Assembly (NCBI GenBank): GCA_032229885.1
Contig: JAVYAJ010000355.1
Coordinates: 1-10,689, forward strand
Length of the DNA: 10,689 bases
Origin: Anammoximicrobium sp032229885
GTDB taxonomy: Bacteria > Planctomycetota > Planctomycetia > Pirellulales > Pirellulaceae
Reading direction: 5' to 3'
Shown: piece by piece, positions 1 to 7,497 of the stretch
Numbering within the stretch: the first letter of the stretch is position 1
Layout of the letters: each line of letters starts with the position of its first letter
Made by a program: the position numbers and the translations under genes
The notes under the pieces: model-generated
The model's database searches: none
Told to the model about the DNA's origin: nothing
Seen by the model: only the letters and a program-made list of their open reading frames with translations

Positions 1-200
1 GCGGCGGCTGTAAGGAACTGCAACTCGAGGACTTCGCGCCGTCGTCGGAATTCGCGGCGTGCCGCGTCCACTCGATTCGTCGAACGGCCCGAGGTACGGT
101 GCCACATGCGTACGGCCCAGGCCAGGGCGACGAGCGCACAGCCGCCTGCGGCACACCAAAGTGCGGCTGGCGCCAACAGGCTCGTTCCCAACGAGATCAT
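1..200 (-). CDS. Membrane-anchored protein of unknown function, N-terminal part (runs off left edge)
   Basis: Only the first 66 codons are in the window; the frame is open to base 1. The ATG at 200-198 overlaps the ribD stop TGA (199-197) in an ATGA arrangement. An AGGA lies 8 bases upstream of the ATG, so the start is well supported and translation is probably coupled to ribD. Residues about 8-30 are a single hydrophobic stretch (LLAPAALWCAAGGCALVALA and on), best read as a signal anchor or transmembrane helix. It is followed by a strongly basic segment with RREFRRRREVLELQFLTAA at the visible end, so the rest is probably cytoplasmic. I do not recognise a named family. The basic, possibly helical motif after the anchor resembles, from memory, uncharacterised planctomycete proteins. 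The operon-like position after ribD does not by itself imply a role in riboflavin synthesis. Confidence 0.7.
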   Translation of the reverse strand, partial: MISLGTSLLAPAALWCAAGGCALVALAWAVRMWHRTSGRSTNRVDAARREFRRRREVLELQFLTAA

Positions 201-1366
201 GGGTGATGTCCTGTCGTGTTTGAGGGCTGGTTGGCCACCAGACGGCCGTGGACATAGATGTCCTCGCCCAGTTGCTCGACGGCCGGATTGGCCAGCGTCT
301 GGGCCTGGGCCATCTGGGCGACGCCCCAGCCGGCCAACGGCGGCCGGGCGTCGCGTCCGCCGATCAGCTTGGCCGCGATAAAGACGTGGACTTCGTCGAT
401 CTGGCCGGCGTCGAACAGACTGCCGAGCAGTTCCCCGCCGCCTTCGACCAGGACATTCGTCATCCGCCGTGCGCCGAGTTCGTCCAAGACGCACAGCAGG
501 CGCGCGGCAGGCTCCGGTTCGTCGCTGCGCCAGACCTCGCAGCCCAGATCTCGCAAGCGGCGGCAATTCTCCGGATCCGCGTGAGGTCCGGCGGCAATCA
601 GGACCGGAGCGTCGCGCGCCGTGCGCGCCAACTGGCTGTGGGGACTCAGCGCGGCACGGCTATCGACCACGATCCGCGTGGCCAGCCGCGGTCCGCTAGG
701 GCGGGCTGTCAGCAGCGGATCGTCCAGTTCGGCCGTCCGTCGCCCGATCATCACCGCATCGACGCGGCCGCGCAATTGGTGGGCTCGAGCCCGCGCGGGC
801 TCGCCGGAAATCCAGCGGCTGTGACCCGTGCGCGTCGCGATCTTGCCATCGAGCGTCATGGCCCACTTGGCGATCAGCCACGGCCGTCGGGTGTGAACCA
901 GTTTCAGAAACGGCGCATTCAGCTCCTGCGCCTCGGCTTGGCAGAGCCCTACCTCGACTTGGATTCCGGCCTGGCGCAGTCGCCCGATCCCGCCGCCGGC
1001 GACAGCGGGAAAAGGATCTTGGTGGGCCACCACCACGCGGCTTACTCCGGCGCGAAGGATCGCGTCCGCACAGGGCGGAGTTTTGCCGAAATGACAGCAC
1101 GGTTCGAGCGTCGCGTACAACGTGGCGCCGGCCGCAGCTTGGCCCGCGGCGCGCAAAGCCTCGGCCTCGGCGTGCGGCCGACCAAACGCCGTGTGCCAGC
1201 CTTCGGCGATCAGCCGGTCTGCGTCTGCGATGACGCAGCCGACCAACGGATTCGGTTCGACGTAGCCCTGTCCGCGCCGCGCTAATTCGAGAGCGCGAAC
1301 CATCCAGCGACGATCCTGCTGGGTCGTGGACGCGGCAGCCGAGATCCCGACGGGTGCAGCGGCCAT
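197..1366 (-). CDS. ribD: Bifunctional riboflavin biosynthesis protein RibD (deaminase/reductase)
   Basis: RibD catalyses two steps of riboflavin synthesis in the cytoplasm: deamination of 2,5-diamino-6-ribosylamino-4(3H)-pyrimidinone 5'-phosphate, then NADPH-dependent reduction of the ribosyl side chain. The N-terminal deaminase domain (about 20-145) carries the zinc site: HAE at 65-67 and PCCHFGKTPPC at 89-99, giving H65, E67 (catalytic), C90 and C99. The C-terminal DHFR-like reductase domain (about 160-375) shows KWAMTLDGKIATRTGHSRWI from 167, DDPLLT at 215-220 and VEGGGELLGSLF at 307-318. The length of 389 residues is normal for the fused form. The start has no clear Shine-Dalgarno; M22 (base 1303), just before the conserved ALELA segment, is an alternative. 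The gene lies 6 bases after the TPR-like gene and overlaps the next gene by 4 bases. No other rib genes are visible. Confidence 0.96.
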   Translation of the reverse strand: MAAAPVGISAAASTTQQDRRWMVRALELARRGQGYVEPNPLVGCVIADADRLIAEGWHTAFGRPHAEAEALRAAGQAAAGATLYATLEPCCHFGKTPPCADAILRAGVSRVVVAHQDPFPAVAGGGIGRLRQAGIQVEVGLCQAEAQELNAPFLKLVHTRRPWLIAKWAMTLDGKIATRTGHSRWISGEPARARAHQLRGRVDAVMIGRRTAELDDPLLTARPSGPRLATRIVVDSRAALSPHSQLARTARDAPVLIAAGPHADPENCRRLRDLGCEVWRSDEPEPAARLLCVLDELGARRMTNVLVEGGGELLGSLFDAGQIDEVHVFIAAKLIGGRDARPPLAGWGVAQMAQAQTLANPAVEQLGEDIYVHGRLVANQPSNTTGHHP

Positions 1367-1372
1367 GACGGA

Positions 1373-3550
1373 TCAGTCCATACCGGGCAACCAGAGTCCG
1401 GATGGCCCTTTGTCAGAACTCGGTTGTGACGGCGCGCCAGCCGGCACGGGCGACGCGCCTTGGTCCGGCGTCCAGATCCCGCTGGGCGCGGCGGCCGGCG
1501 GCGCGACGGCTGCCGTTGCGGCGTCGGTGCGACGCAGCGCGCGGGCGTCGGGCGCGATGGCGCCGATCTTCTCGAGCCACTGGTACAGCGCTTGAGCAAC
1601 GCCCGGCTCGCGAATGTGCCGCCTCTGCAGCTCGTCAATCAGACGTTGGCACTCGGCCGCCTCGCCTCGCAGACGACGCAGTTCGAGCTCTTCGAGCAGG
1701 AACAGGGCCGGCGATCGATTGGCCTGGATGGCCGCCCGCTTGGCCTCGAGCAGCCACTGTAACGCTTCGTCCGGGTCGCGCGCCACGGAGAACAATGCAT
1801 GGTAGATTTGGGCCCTATCCACTTTATCGTGGACCGTCGTCCGATCGAGAAGCGCCAGTGCCAGGCGACGAATCGCACGGCGCATCCCGTGCACAGTGGC
1901 CACCACGAACATGCCCAGCAACACGTCGTCCGAAAGCTGATCGGGCGACAGCAGATGAAGTTGCACCAGCGGGATGTGTCCTGAAAGCAGTTGCCCGGCG
2001 GGCAGATCCTCGCGGACAGGCAGCCGCAACTGGGCGCGGAGCTTGTTGAAATCAAACTCGATGCCGGCGGCTTCGTAGTTCAGTTCGAGCCGCAGAATCA
2101 GCGCCAGCAAGCGGATGCGATACTCAGGGTCGGGGAAGATCTCGTTCGGCGACTTGCTATCAAGCTCGGGCTGCGGCAAGCTGGGCCAGCGCTCGAGATT
2201 CATCTGGCGTCGTTTCTCTTCCACCAATGCGCGCGCCGTGGCGGGCGTGACATCATCAGGCAATCGCCATTGCCAGTCCAGCGCGGCCTCGCGCGCCGGA
2301 ACCTCGCGGATCGTCTGTTCTTGTTGCAATTCCCCGCCGTATTCGTCGAGCAGCCCGCGGACGGAATTGACCTTGGATTCGAAATCCGCGTTCTTGAGCG
2401 TCACCAGCTCTAGGCGTGCATCGCGATCGGTTTCGCGCCCAAACAGGTGCAATTCGCCGACGACGCTGGGCACCTGGTCGAAAGTCAGATTCTCGCCGGA
2501 GGGAGGCAGCGGACGGTCCAACAGCCAGAATGCAGCCTTGGGCGGCGGTGATTCGTCGCTGCCCAGCATCGATAGATCCTCTTGGATCTGATCCGTGCCG
2601 CGATCGGACAGCAGCCGTTCGAGCACACGATCGGTGTCCAGAACTTGATAGGTCTGGACCACCTCGGGGACCAACGGATGCTCGGGCGGCGCCAGCATCT
2701 GGGCAAGCGCCTCGGCCTGGACGGCTTCCTCGAGATCGACGCCGCGCATGGCGGCATAGCGATGCCAGGCCTCGGCGGCCTGATCGGTCCGAGCCAGATT
2801 TCCTGCCAGAATCGCGATGTTCTTCCAGATCGTCGGCTCGTTGGGCAACTCGTCCGCCAGGGCCTCGAATCGCTGCAAGGCTTCGGTCCACGCCCCGCGG
2901 CGGCCCAATTGGAACGCGGCCTGAAAGGCATCCGTCCACAGCGCGCCGTCCGGCGGTCCGACCAACGGCCAGTCCTGCTTGATCAACGGCGATAGCCTCG
3001 AGGAACGGTCGAGTTGCGCCAGGATCTCAGACGCGTCGGCGGCGCGATCGACGTCGTCGCCAGCCAGCGTGAGCATGAGCCACAAGTGCGCACGAGCCGC
3101 CAGATAATCGCCGGTCGCGATCAGCAATTGCGAGACCGCCCGCAGAGCCCTCATCACCAATTCGTGTACGGGCGTCGATTCTTCGGCCAGCGCCCGCTGC
3201 AGCCACTTGAGCGCGGCGTCGCGATTCGAGTCGACGGCGGCTAGAATCGCCGATAGGGCGCAAGCCGTCGGACTGTCGGGGTGCGCCTGGACGAACTCGG
3301 CGGCGGTCTTCCGGGCGCCTTCGACATCCTTGAGATCCAATTGCGTCGCGCCTTTCAACGTCAGCAAGCAAGGGCGACTACCCTTCAACTCGAGTTGGCG
3401 ATTGATCAGCCCGAGCGAGCCTGCTCGCTGGCCGCCTTCGATGGCATCGACGATCTTGTTCAAATCGGGCAGCAGGTCTTTGCCACACTGACAGAACTTG
3501 ATCTTCTTGTTCAGCCCGCCCAGGCACGGCGAATATACGTCCAAAGCCAT
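1373..3550 (-). CDS. Large TPR-like helical-repeat protein with N-terminal cysteine cluster, function unknown
   Basis: A 725-residue protein with no signal peptide, so probably cytoplasmic. The start is supported by AGGA 7 bases upstream of the ATG. The N-terminus has C9, C20 and C22 in PCLGGLNKKIKFCQCG. This resembles an SEC-C-like zinc knuckle (canonical CxCGSGKKxKxCC) but with altered spacing and one cysteine fewer. Residues about 30-330 are alpha-helical and TPR-like, for example AALKWLQRAL near 110 and WTEALQRFEALADELPNEPT, with loading patterns typical of degenerate TPRs. A middle section (about 330-480) is more mixed, and a second helical section follows (about 480-660). The tail (about 670-725) is rich in Ala, Pro and Ser and contains two PSGxWxP motifs (689-695 and 716-722). 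Its stop lies 6 bases before ribD, so the two are probably co-transcribed. TPR-like repeats suggest a protein-binding scaffold; no enzymatic motif is visible. Confidence 0.85.
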   Translation of the reverse strand: MALDVYSPCLGGLNKKIKFCQCGKDLLPDLNKIVDAIEGGQRAGSLGLINRQLELKGSRPCLLTLKGATQLDLKDVEGARKTAAEFVQAHPDSPTACALSAILAAVDSNRDAALKWLQRALAEESTPVHELVMRALRAVSQLLIATGDYLAARAHLWLMLTLAGDDVDRAADASEILAQLDRSSRLSPLIKQDWPLVGPPDGALWTDAFQAAFQLGRRGAWTEALQRFEALADELPNEPTIWKNIAILAGNLARTDQAAEAWHRYAAMRGVDLEEAVQAEALAQMLAPPEHPLVPEVVQTYQVLDTDRVLERLLSDRGTDQIQEDLSMLGSDESPPPKAAFWLLDRPLPPSGENLTFDQVPSVVGELHLFGRETDRDARLELVTLKNADFESKVNSVRGLLDEYGGELQQEQTIREVPAREAALDWQWRLPDDVTPATARALVEEKRRQMNLERWPSLPQPELDSKSPNEIFPDPEYRIRLLALILRLELNYEAAGIEFDFNKLRAQLRLPVREDLPAGQLLSGHIPLVQLHLLSPDQLSDDVLLGMFVVATVHGMRRAIRRLALALLDRTTVHDKVDRAQIYHALFSVARDPDEALQWLLEAKRAAIQANRSPALFLLEELELRRLRGEAAECQRLIDELQRRHIREPGVAQALYQWLEKIGAIAPDARALRRTDAATAAVAPPAAAPSGIWTPDQGASPVPAGAPSQPSSDKGPSGLWLPGMD

Positions 3551-4441
3551 TGCTCGATCCTGCTTTCTTCAGTATTTCCTGCTACCGCATTTCGGTTTCG
3601 TTCGCTGAGACATCCCGGTCAGGGGGCCTCCGGCTGTCGTCCGAACGACGTCCGCGACCATTCGCGCGCAGCGCCGACCTGCGCTTGCCAGCGGGCTTGG
3701 CCTTCCATCTCGACTTGTCCTACACACGCGTCTTGATCTCGACCATTTCGGAACAACGGCGACTCGACGACGCCCGTAGTCTAAGACCCGTACCGTCGGG
3801 ATGCGAGAATGCGTGCGTTTTGTCAACCAATGTTGGCCGAGATCGGATCGTCGCGTTTCAGATGTCTGACGATCGTCGGTGGTCGAAGTGTCCCGCCTAC
3901 GTCCGTCATCGGCGCGTCAGTCTAACAGATTCGCCTCGGTCGGGCGAGCGGCCGAAACGCGGCGTCAGTCCCATTCGGGAATTTGGCTTAGGCGGCCTCA
4001 GGTGAACTACGCCTGCCGCGTAAGCGGGGGTCACAACGTACAGCCCGGCTTTGCGGCAGACGGGCACGTCCCAAGACGTCGCGCAAAAGGTCGCTGGGCC
4101 AACGGCGAACGCGACGGAGCGGGGCCCTTTGGACTGGGCAACGTGCGACACGTTCCGCGAGGCAAGCCATCTTCCCTGCTTTCTGCTAAGATCATGTCGG
4201 TCGCCGCGGACATACCGCATGCGGTTGCGAATGGGACATTTCATCCTGACCCGCAACGCAAGCTGGGAGCCAAGTGACCCGAAGCGTGAGCGAGGGACAA
4301 CCAGCCCCCGAAGCGCAAGTGAGGGAACAGCTCGCTCTCTCGCTCGCCGCTTCGACCTGCGTATCAGGACCCACCCCGTGCGGCAGAAAACGCGAGCGAC
4401 AGGACAGATCCCGAGGCACCTTTAACTAGCGAGAACGAAAA
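3551..4441. other. Gene-poor divergent intergenic region (891 bases)
   Basis: This stretch separates the leftward TPR/ribD block from the rightward sialidase/symporter block, so promoters for both should lie here. Several open frames occur on both strands (for example 3550-4005 plus and 3906-4256 minus). Their translations are Arg/Ser/Pro-rich, match no family I know and overlap one another, so I treat them as chance frames in GC-rich DNA. Visible structure includes a small CCGC-GTAA-GCGG hairpin with a GNRA-type loop at 4016-4027, a perfect 12-base palindrome ACCGCATGCGGT at 4214-4225, and the REP-like repeats at 4278-4354. A TTGACA lies on the minus strand (3826-3821), but no good -10 hexamer follows it. 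No tRNA-like fold was seen. Confidence 0.6.
4278..4354. repeat. REP-like element: two direct 20-base repeats plus an inverted partner
   Basis: Two copies of a 20-base unit lie at 4278-4297 (CCCGAAGCGTGAGCGAGGGA) and 4307-4326 (CCCGAAGCGCAAGTGAGGGA), identical at 17 of 20 positions. An imperfect inverted copy, CTCGCTCGCCGCTTCG, lies at 4339-4354. Copy 1 can pair with it as 7 bp, a 1x2 internal loop and 7 bp, enclosing copy 2. Copy 2 can instead pair with it as a 7-bp stem plus a weaker 5-6 bp extension around a short loop, so the two folds exclude each other. It sits about 90 bases upstream of the sialidase start. From memory, similar CCCGAAGCG...GAGGG units are scattered between genes in planctomycete genomes. 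Whether this one acts in transcription, mRNA processing or is inert is not shown. Confidence 0.65.
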
Positions 4442-5602
4442 ATGGCTATTCCCATGCATCGTCGCCAATGGTTGACCGGCGCCGGCGCCGTGATCGCGGG
4501 CACAGCGTTTCATGTTCGGCGTTCCGCCGCCGCGGCTCCGCCTGCGCAGCTAGTCGAGACGAAGATCATCAGCCATCTACCCGAACGCTATCACGGTTGG
4601 CCCACCATCACTCGCTGTCGCGACGGCCAGTTGCTGGTCGTGTGCTCGGGCGGCCGCGAATCGCATGTCTGCCCGTTCGGCCGCGTCGACCTGATGCGAT
4701 CCCACGACCAGGGCCAGACGTGGACCTGGCCCGAGACGGTGCTGGACGGCCCGATCGATGATCGCGACGCCGGCGTGCTCGAGACGGCCAAGGGTTCGAT
4801 TCTGATCACGACCTTTACCTCGTTGGCCTACGAGCCGATCCTAGCCCGTGCGGAAAAGGACGGTAATTGGCCGGCCGATCGCCTGGCCCGGTGGCAGGCC
4901 GCGCATAACCGCGTCGGGGCGGCGCAGCGCAAGGCGGCGTTGGGCGTGTGGATGATCCGTTCGACCGATGGTGGCGTGACTTTCAGCGGACGCTACGACG
5001 CCGGGGTGAGCAGCCCGCACGGCCCGATCCAACTGGCCGACGGACGATTGTTGTATGCAGGCAAGGATCTGTGGCGCGAGGGAACTCGGGTAGGCGTGTG
5101 TGAATCGACCGACGATGGCCAGTCGTGGCGCTGGCTCGCCGAAATCCAACCACGAGATGGCGACGACCTGCGAAACTACCACGAGCTGCACGCCGTCGAA
5201 ACGGCCGACGGGCGAATCCTGATCCAGATCCGCAATCATAACAAAGCCAACACCGGCGAAACGCTGCAATGCGAATCGACCGACGGAGGCAAGACGTGGT
5301 CGGCGCCCCAGGCGATCGGCGTGTGGGGATTGCCCTCGCACTTGCTGCGTCTGCGGGACGACCGACTGCTGATGACCTACGGGCACCGTCGCCAACCGTT
5401 CGGCAACCAGGCGCGTTTAAGCACCGACCACGGCCGGAGTTGGTCCGACCCGATCATCGTTTCAGACGACGGGGCAGGAGGCGACCTGGGATACCCCAGC
5501 ACGGTTCAGGTGGATGACGGCAGCTTGGTCAGCGTCTGGTACGAAGTGCGGGCCGGTTCGCCCCGAGCCGTGCTGCGACAGGCCCGATGGACGCTGGGCT
5601 GA
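4442..5602 (+). CDS. Sialidase-like BNR/Asp-box protein with Tat-type signal
   Basis: A 386-residue predicted six-bladed beta-propeller of the non-viral sialidase superfamily. Five Asp-box motifs (SxDxGxxW/F) start at S87, S174, S222, S279 and S327, the spacing expected of successive blades. The N-terminus (RRQWLTGAGAVIAG, then an Ala-rich region to about 34) fits a twin-arginine signal, predicting export to the periplasm or outside. The canonical FRIP/YRIP motif carrying the first catalytic arginine is not evident, so activity on sialic acid is uncertain; it may hydrolyse another glycoside or be non-catalytic. Candidate active-site residues are the D107/D108/D110 cluster and Y351 in GYPSTVQVDDG. 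There is no strong Shine-Dalgarno at the chosen ATG. M5 (base 4454), immediately before the twin arginines, is an equally plausible start. A symporter gene follows on the same strand, which suggests a shared substrate. Confidence 0.87.
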   Translation: MAIPMHRRQWLTGAGAVIAGTAFHVRRSAAAAPPAQLVETKIISHLPERYHGWPTITRCRDGQLLVVCSGGRESHVCPFGRVDLMRSHDQGQTWTWPETVLDGPIDDRDAGVLETAKGSILITTFTSLAYEPILARAEKDGNWPADRLARWQAAHNRVGAAQRKAALGVWMIRSTDGGVTFSGRYDAGVSSPHGPIQLADGRLLYAGKDLWREGTRVGVCESTDDGQSWRWLAEIQPRDGDDLRNYHELHAVETADGRILIQIRNHNKANTGETLQCESTDGGKTWSAPQAIGVWGLPSHLLRLRDDRLLMTYGHRRQPFGNQARLSTDHGRSWSDPIIVSDDGAGGDLGYPSTVQVDDGSLVSVWYEVRAGSPRAVLRQARWTLG

Positions 5603-5724
5603 GCCTCGTGGCCATCGATTCCCAGTCCGGGCGCCCTGCCGCAACCTCGGCGCGGCGGGCGCGGACGTTGATGATCGCAATCCACGCACGATCGGACGAA
5701 CCGTTTCCGGCCCAGCGCCAGGCG

Positions 5725-7464
5725 ATGCAATACTCGATGAACACCCGTTTCACGCAACTCGACTGGGCCGTGCTCGTGGCCTATTTCGTCGGCACGCTGT
5801 CAATTGGATTCTATTTCTGGCGCCGCAGCCGCTCGACCGAAGGCTTTACCGTTGCCAGCCGGTCGCTGCCCGGTTGGGTTTGTGGCTTGTCGATCTTTGC
5901 GACCTACGTCAGCAGCATCAGCTATCTGGCGCTGCCGGGAAAGTCCTTCGCGGACAACTGGAATCCGTTCGTCTTCAGCTTGTCCATTCCCCTGGCGGCC
6001 TGGATCGCGGTGCGCTGGTTTCTGCCGTACTATCGCGCGGGCGGCGAGATCTCGGCCTACGCGCGGTTGGAGCAGCGGTTTGGCGTGTGGGCACGGCTGT
6101 ACGCCAGCCTGTTCTATCTGCTCACGCAAATCGCCCGCATGGGCGTGGTCATGTACTTGATGGCCCTGCCCATGGCCGTGATCTTCGGGTGGGACATCCG
6201 CGTGATCATTCTCGCCACCGGAGTCACGGTGACCGTCTATTCATTCGTCGGCGGAATTGTGGCCGTGATCTGGACGGACGCCATCCAGGCCGTGGTGCTG
6301 ATGGGCGGCGCGCTGATCTGCCTGGCCGTGATGCTGCTGGGCGTGGACGGGGGACCGGTCGAAGTCGTGCGGGCGGCGGTTGCCGAGGGCAAGTTCAGCC
6401 TGGGCGATTGGGGCGCGGGCATACGACAAGGGACGATTTGGTTCGATGGCGCCCACGCCACGTTTTTCGTGGTCCTGTTGTATGGCCTGGTCATCAACCT
6501 ACAGAATTTCGGCATCGATCAGAGCTACATCCAGCGATACATCGTCTCGCGCAGCGACCGCGAGGCGCGGAAAAGCCTCTGGCTGGGAGCGCTGCTGTAC
6601 GTGCCCGTGTCGGCCGTGTTCTTTCTGATCGGCACGACGCTGTTCGTCTACTACCATTCCGATCGGCACATCCACGAACTGACGGAGATCAAACAGTTGG
6701 TCGTCCGTCAGCGCTTGATGCAAGAAGGCGTTCTTCCCCCACAGTCGGCCGGTTCGGACATGGCAGAAGCGGTCGCCGAGTATCAGCGGCAGGTCGACGC
6801 GCGTGCCGCGCAGCTCGGCCCGACAGACATCGGCGACCGCGTGTTCCCGCACTTCATTGCGCGACACCTTCCTCCGGGCCTGACCGGCCTGTTGATCGCG
6901 GCGATCTTCGCCGCCGCGATGAGCACCGTGTCGACCAGTCTCAATTCGTCGGCCACGCTATTGATGAGCGACTATTATCGCCGGTTCGTCAATCCGCAGG
7001 CCAGCGAACGTCAGTCCTTGACCGTACTCTACGTCAGCACGATCGTCTGGGGCGCCCTGGGCACCGGCATGGGCCTGCTGCTGGTCCGACTGACGGACAG
7101 TGCGCTGGACATCTGGTGGACCCTCTCCGGCGTCTTTGGCGGCGGCATGTGCGGCCTGTTCCTGTTGGGCATGATCAGCCGCCGTGCGGGAAATCCCGCC
7201 GCCGTCGCGGGGGTGCTCGCCGGAGTCCTGCTGATCCTCTGGATGTCCTTCCCCAAGCTGCTCGATCTGCTCGTCGCCCAGGCGGCGGACAGCCTCGCGC
7301 ATCGCTGGGGCGCCGCGCTGCGGGCCGCCACGACGGACTGGACCAGCCCGTTTCACGCCTTCATGATCCCCGTCCTAGGAACACTCACAATCCTGATGGT
7401 CGGCGCATTGATCGGTCGTCTCCGCACCCGCCCCGCCACGATGGTAACCCGACGGCTCCGCTGA
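5725..7464 (+). CDS. Sodium:solute symporter (SSS family)
   Basis: An inner-membrane Na+-coupled transporter with about 13 hydrophobic segments. Family signatures include TM1 (LDWAVLVAYFVGTLSIGFYF), followed by the RSLPGW and SSISYLALPGK region, and a middle helix FGIDQSYIQRYI. The TM8 region has FPHFIARHLPPGLTGLLIAA followed by AAAMSTVSTSLNSSATL (S400/T401, numbered from this start). It aligns by eye with the Na2-site Ser pair of vSGLT-type proteins. I chose ATG 5725; 5737 is four codons later, both just before TM1. The frame is also open back to ATG 5587, which would overlap the sialidase end by 16 bases, and ATG 5671 has a weak GGA upstream. The extra N-terminus from those starts is Arg/Ala-rich and unlike the family. 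A hydrophilic loop encoded around 6655-6843 is longer than usual. The substrate is unknown; the sialidase neighbour suggests a sugar or sugar acid. Confidence 0.92.
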   Translation: MQYSMNTRFTQLDWAVLVAYFVGTLSIGFYFWRRSRSTEGFTVASRSLPGWVCGLSIFATYVSSISYLALPGKSFADNWNPFVFSLSIPLAAWIAVRWFLPYYRAGGEISAYARLEQRFGVWARLYASLFYLLTQIARMGVVMYLMALPMAVIFGWDIRVIILATGVTVTVYSFVGGIVAVIWTDAIQAVVLMGGALICLAVMLLGVDGGPVEVVRAAVAEGKFSLGDWGAGIRQGTIWFDGAHATFFVVLLYGLVINLQNFGIDQSYIQRYIVSRSDREARKSLWLGALLYVPVSAVFFLIGTTLFVYYHSDRHIHELTEIKQLVVRQRLMQEGVLPPQSAGSDMAEAVAEYQRQVDARAAQLGPTDIGDRVFPHFIARHLPPGLTGLLIAAIFAAAMSTVSTSLNSSATLLMSDYYRRFVNPQASERQSLTVLYVSTIVWGALGTGMGLLLVRLTDSALDIWWTLSGVFGGGMCGLFLLGMISRRAGNPAAVAGVLAGVLLILWMSFPKLLDLLVAQAADSLAHRWGAALRAATTDWTSPFHAFMIPVLGTLTILMVGALIGRLRTRPATMVTRRLR

Positions 7465-7495
7465 CTGTCAGCCGGTTGCAACAACGCGTTGCTTT
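7458..7495. terminator. Possible hairpins between convergent symporter and csb2 genes
   Basis: Two short inverted repeats sit in tandem in the tight convergent junction. The first, GCTGA-CTG-TCAGC (7460-7472), overlaps the symporter stop codon. The second, GCAAC-AACGC-GTTGC (7478-7492), is followed on the plus strand by TTT. Each stem is only 5 bp and there is no real U-tract, so intrinsic termination would be weak. The case rests mainly on position between converging genes. Confidence 0.25.
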
Positions 7496-7497
7496 GA

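Noticed and set aside
106..381. 91-residue plus-strand frame at the left edge
   Set aside because: It is antisense to the membrane-protein start and the ribD 3' end, and its Pro/Arg-rich translation looks like shadow coding.
248..1285. 345-residue open frame on the plus strand across ribD
   Set aside because: It lies antisense to a clear ribD with intact motifs. Its translation is low-complexity Arg/Ala/Asp-rich and matches nothing; long antisense frames are expected at this GC content.
3797..3826. Minus-strand TTGACA as a promoter for the TPR-like gene
   Set aside because: The hexamer at the usual 17-base spacing is CATCCC, a poor -10 match, and it lies some 270 bases from the start codon; a chance match is likely.
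3550..4277. Overlapping small frames in the intergenic region (3550-4005, 3879-4277 plus; 3569-3826, 3906-4256 minus)
   Set aside because: They conflict with one another, are Arg/Ser/Pro-rich and show no domain, signal peptide or convincing start. I cannot exclude a decayed gene, but nothing supports one.
4278..4326. The two 20-base direct repeats as a mini CRISPR array
   Set aside because: There are only two copies, the gap is 9 bases and the copies differ at three positions; it fits a REP-like repeat, not repeat-spacer units.
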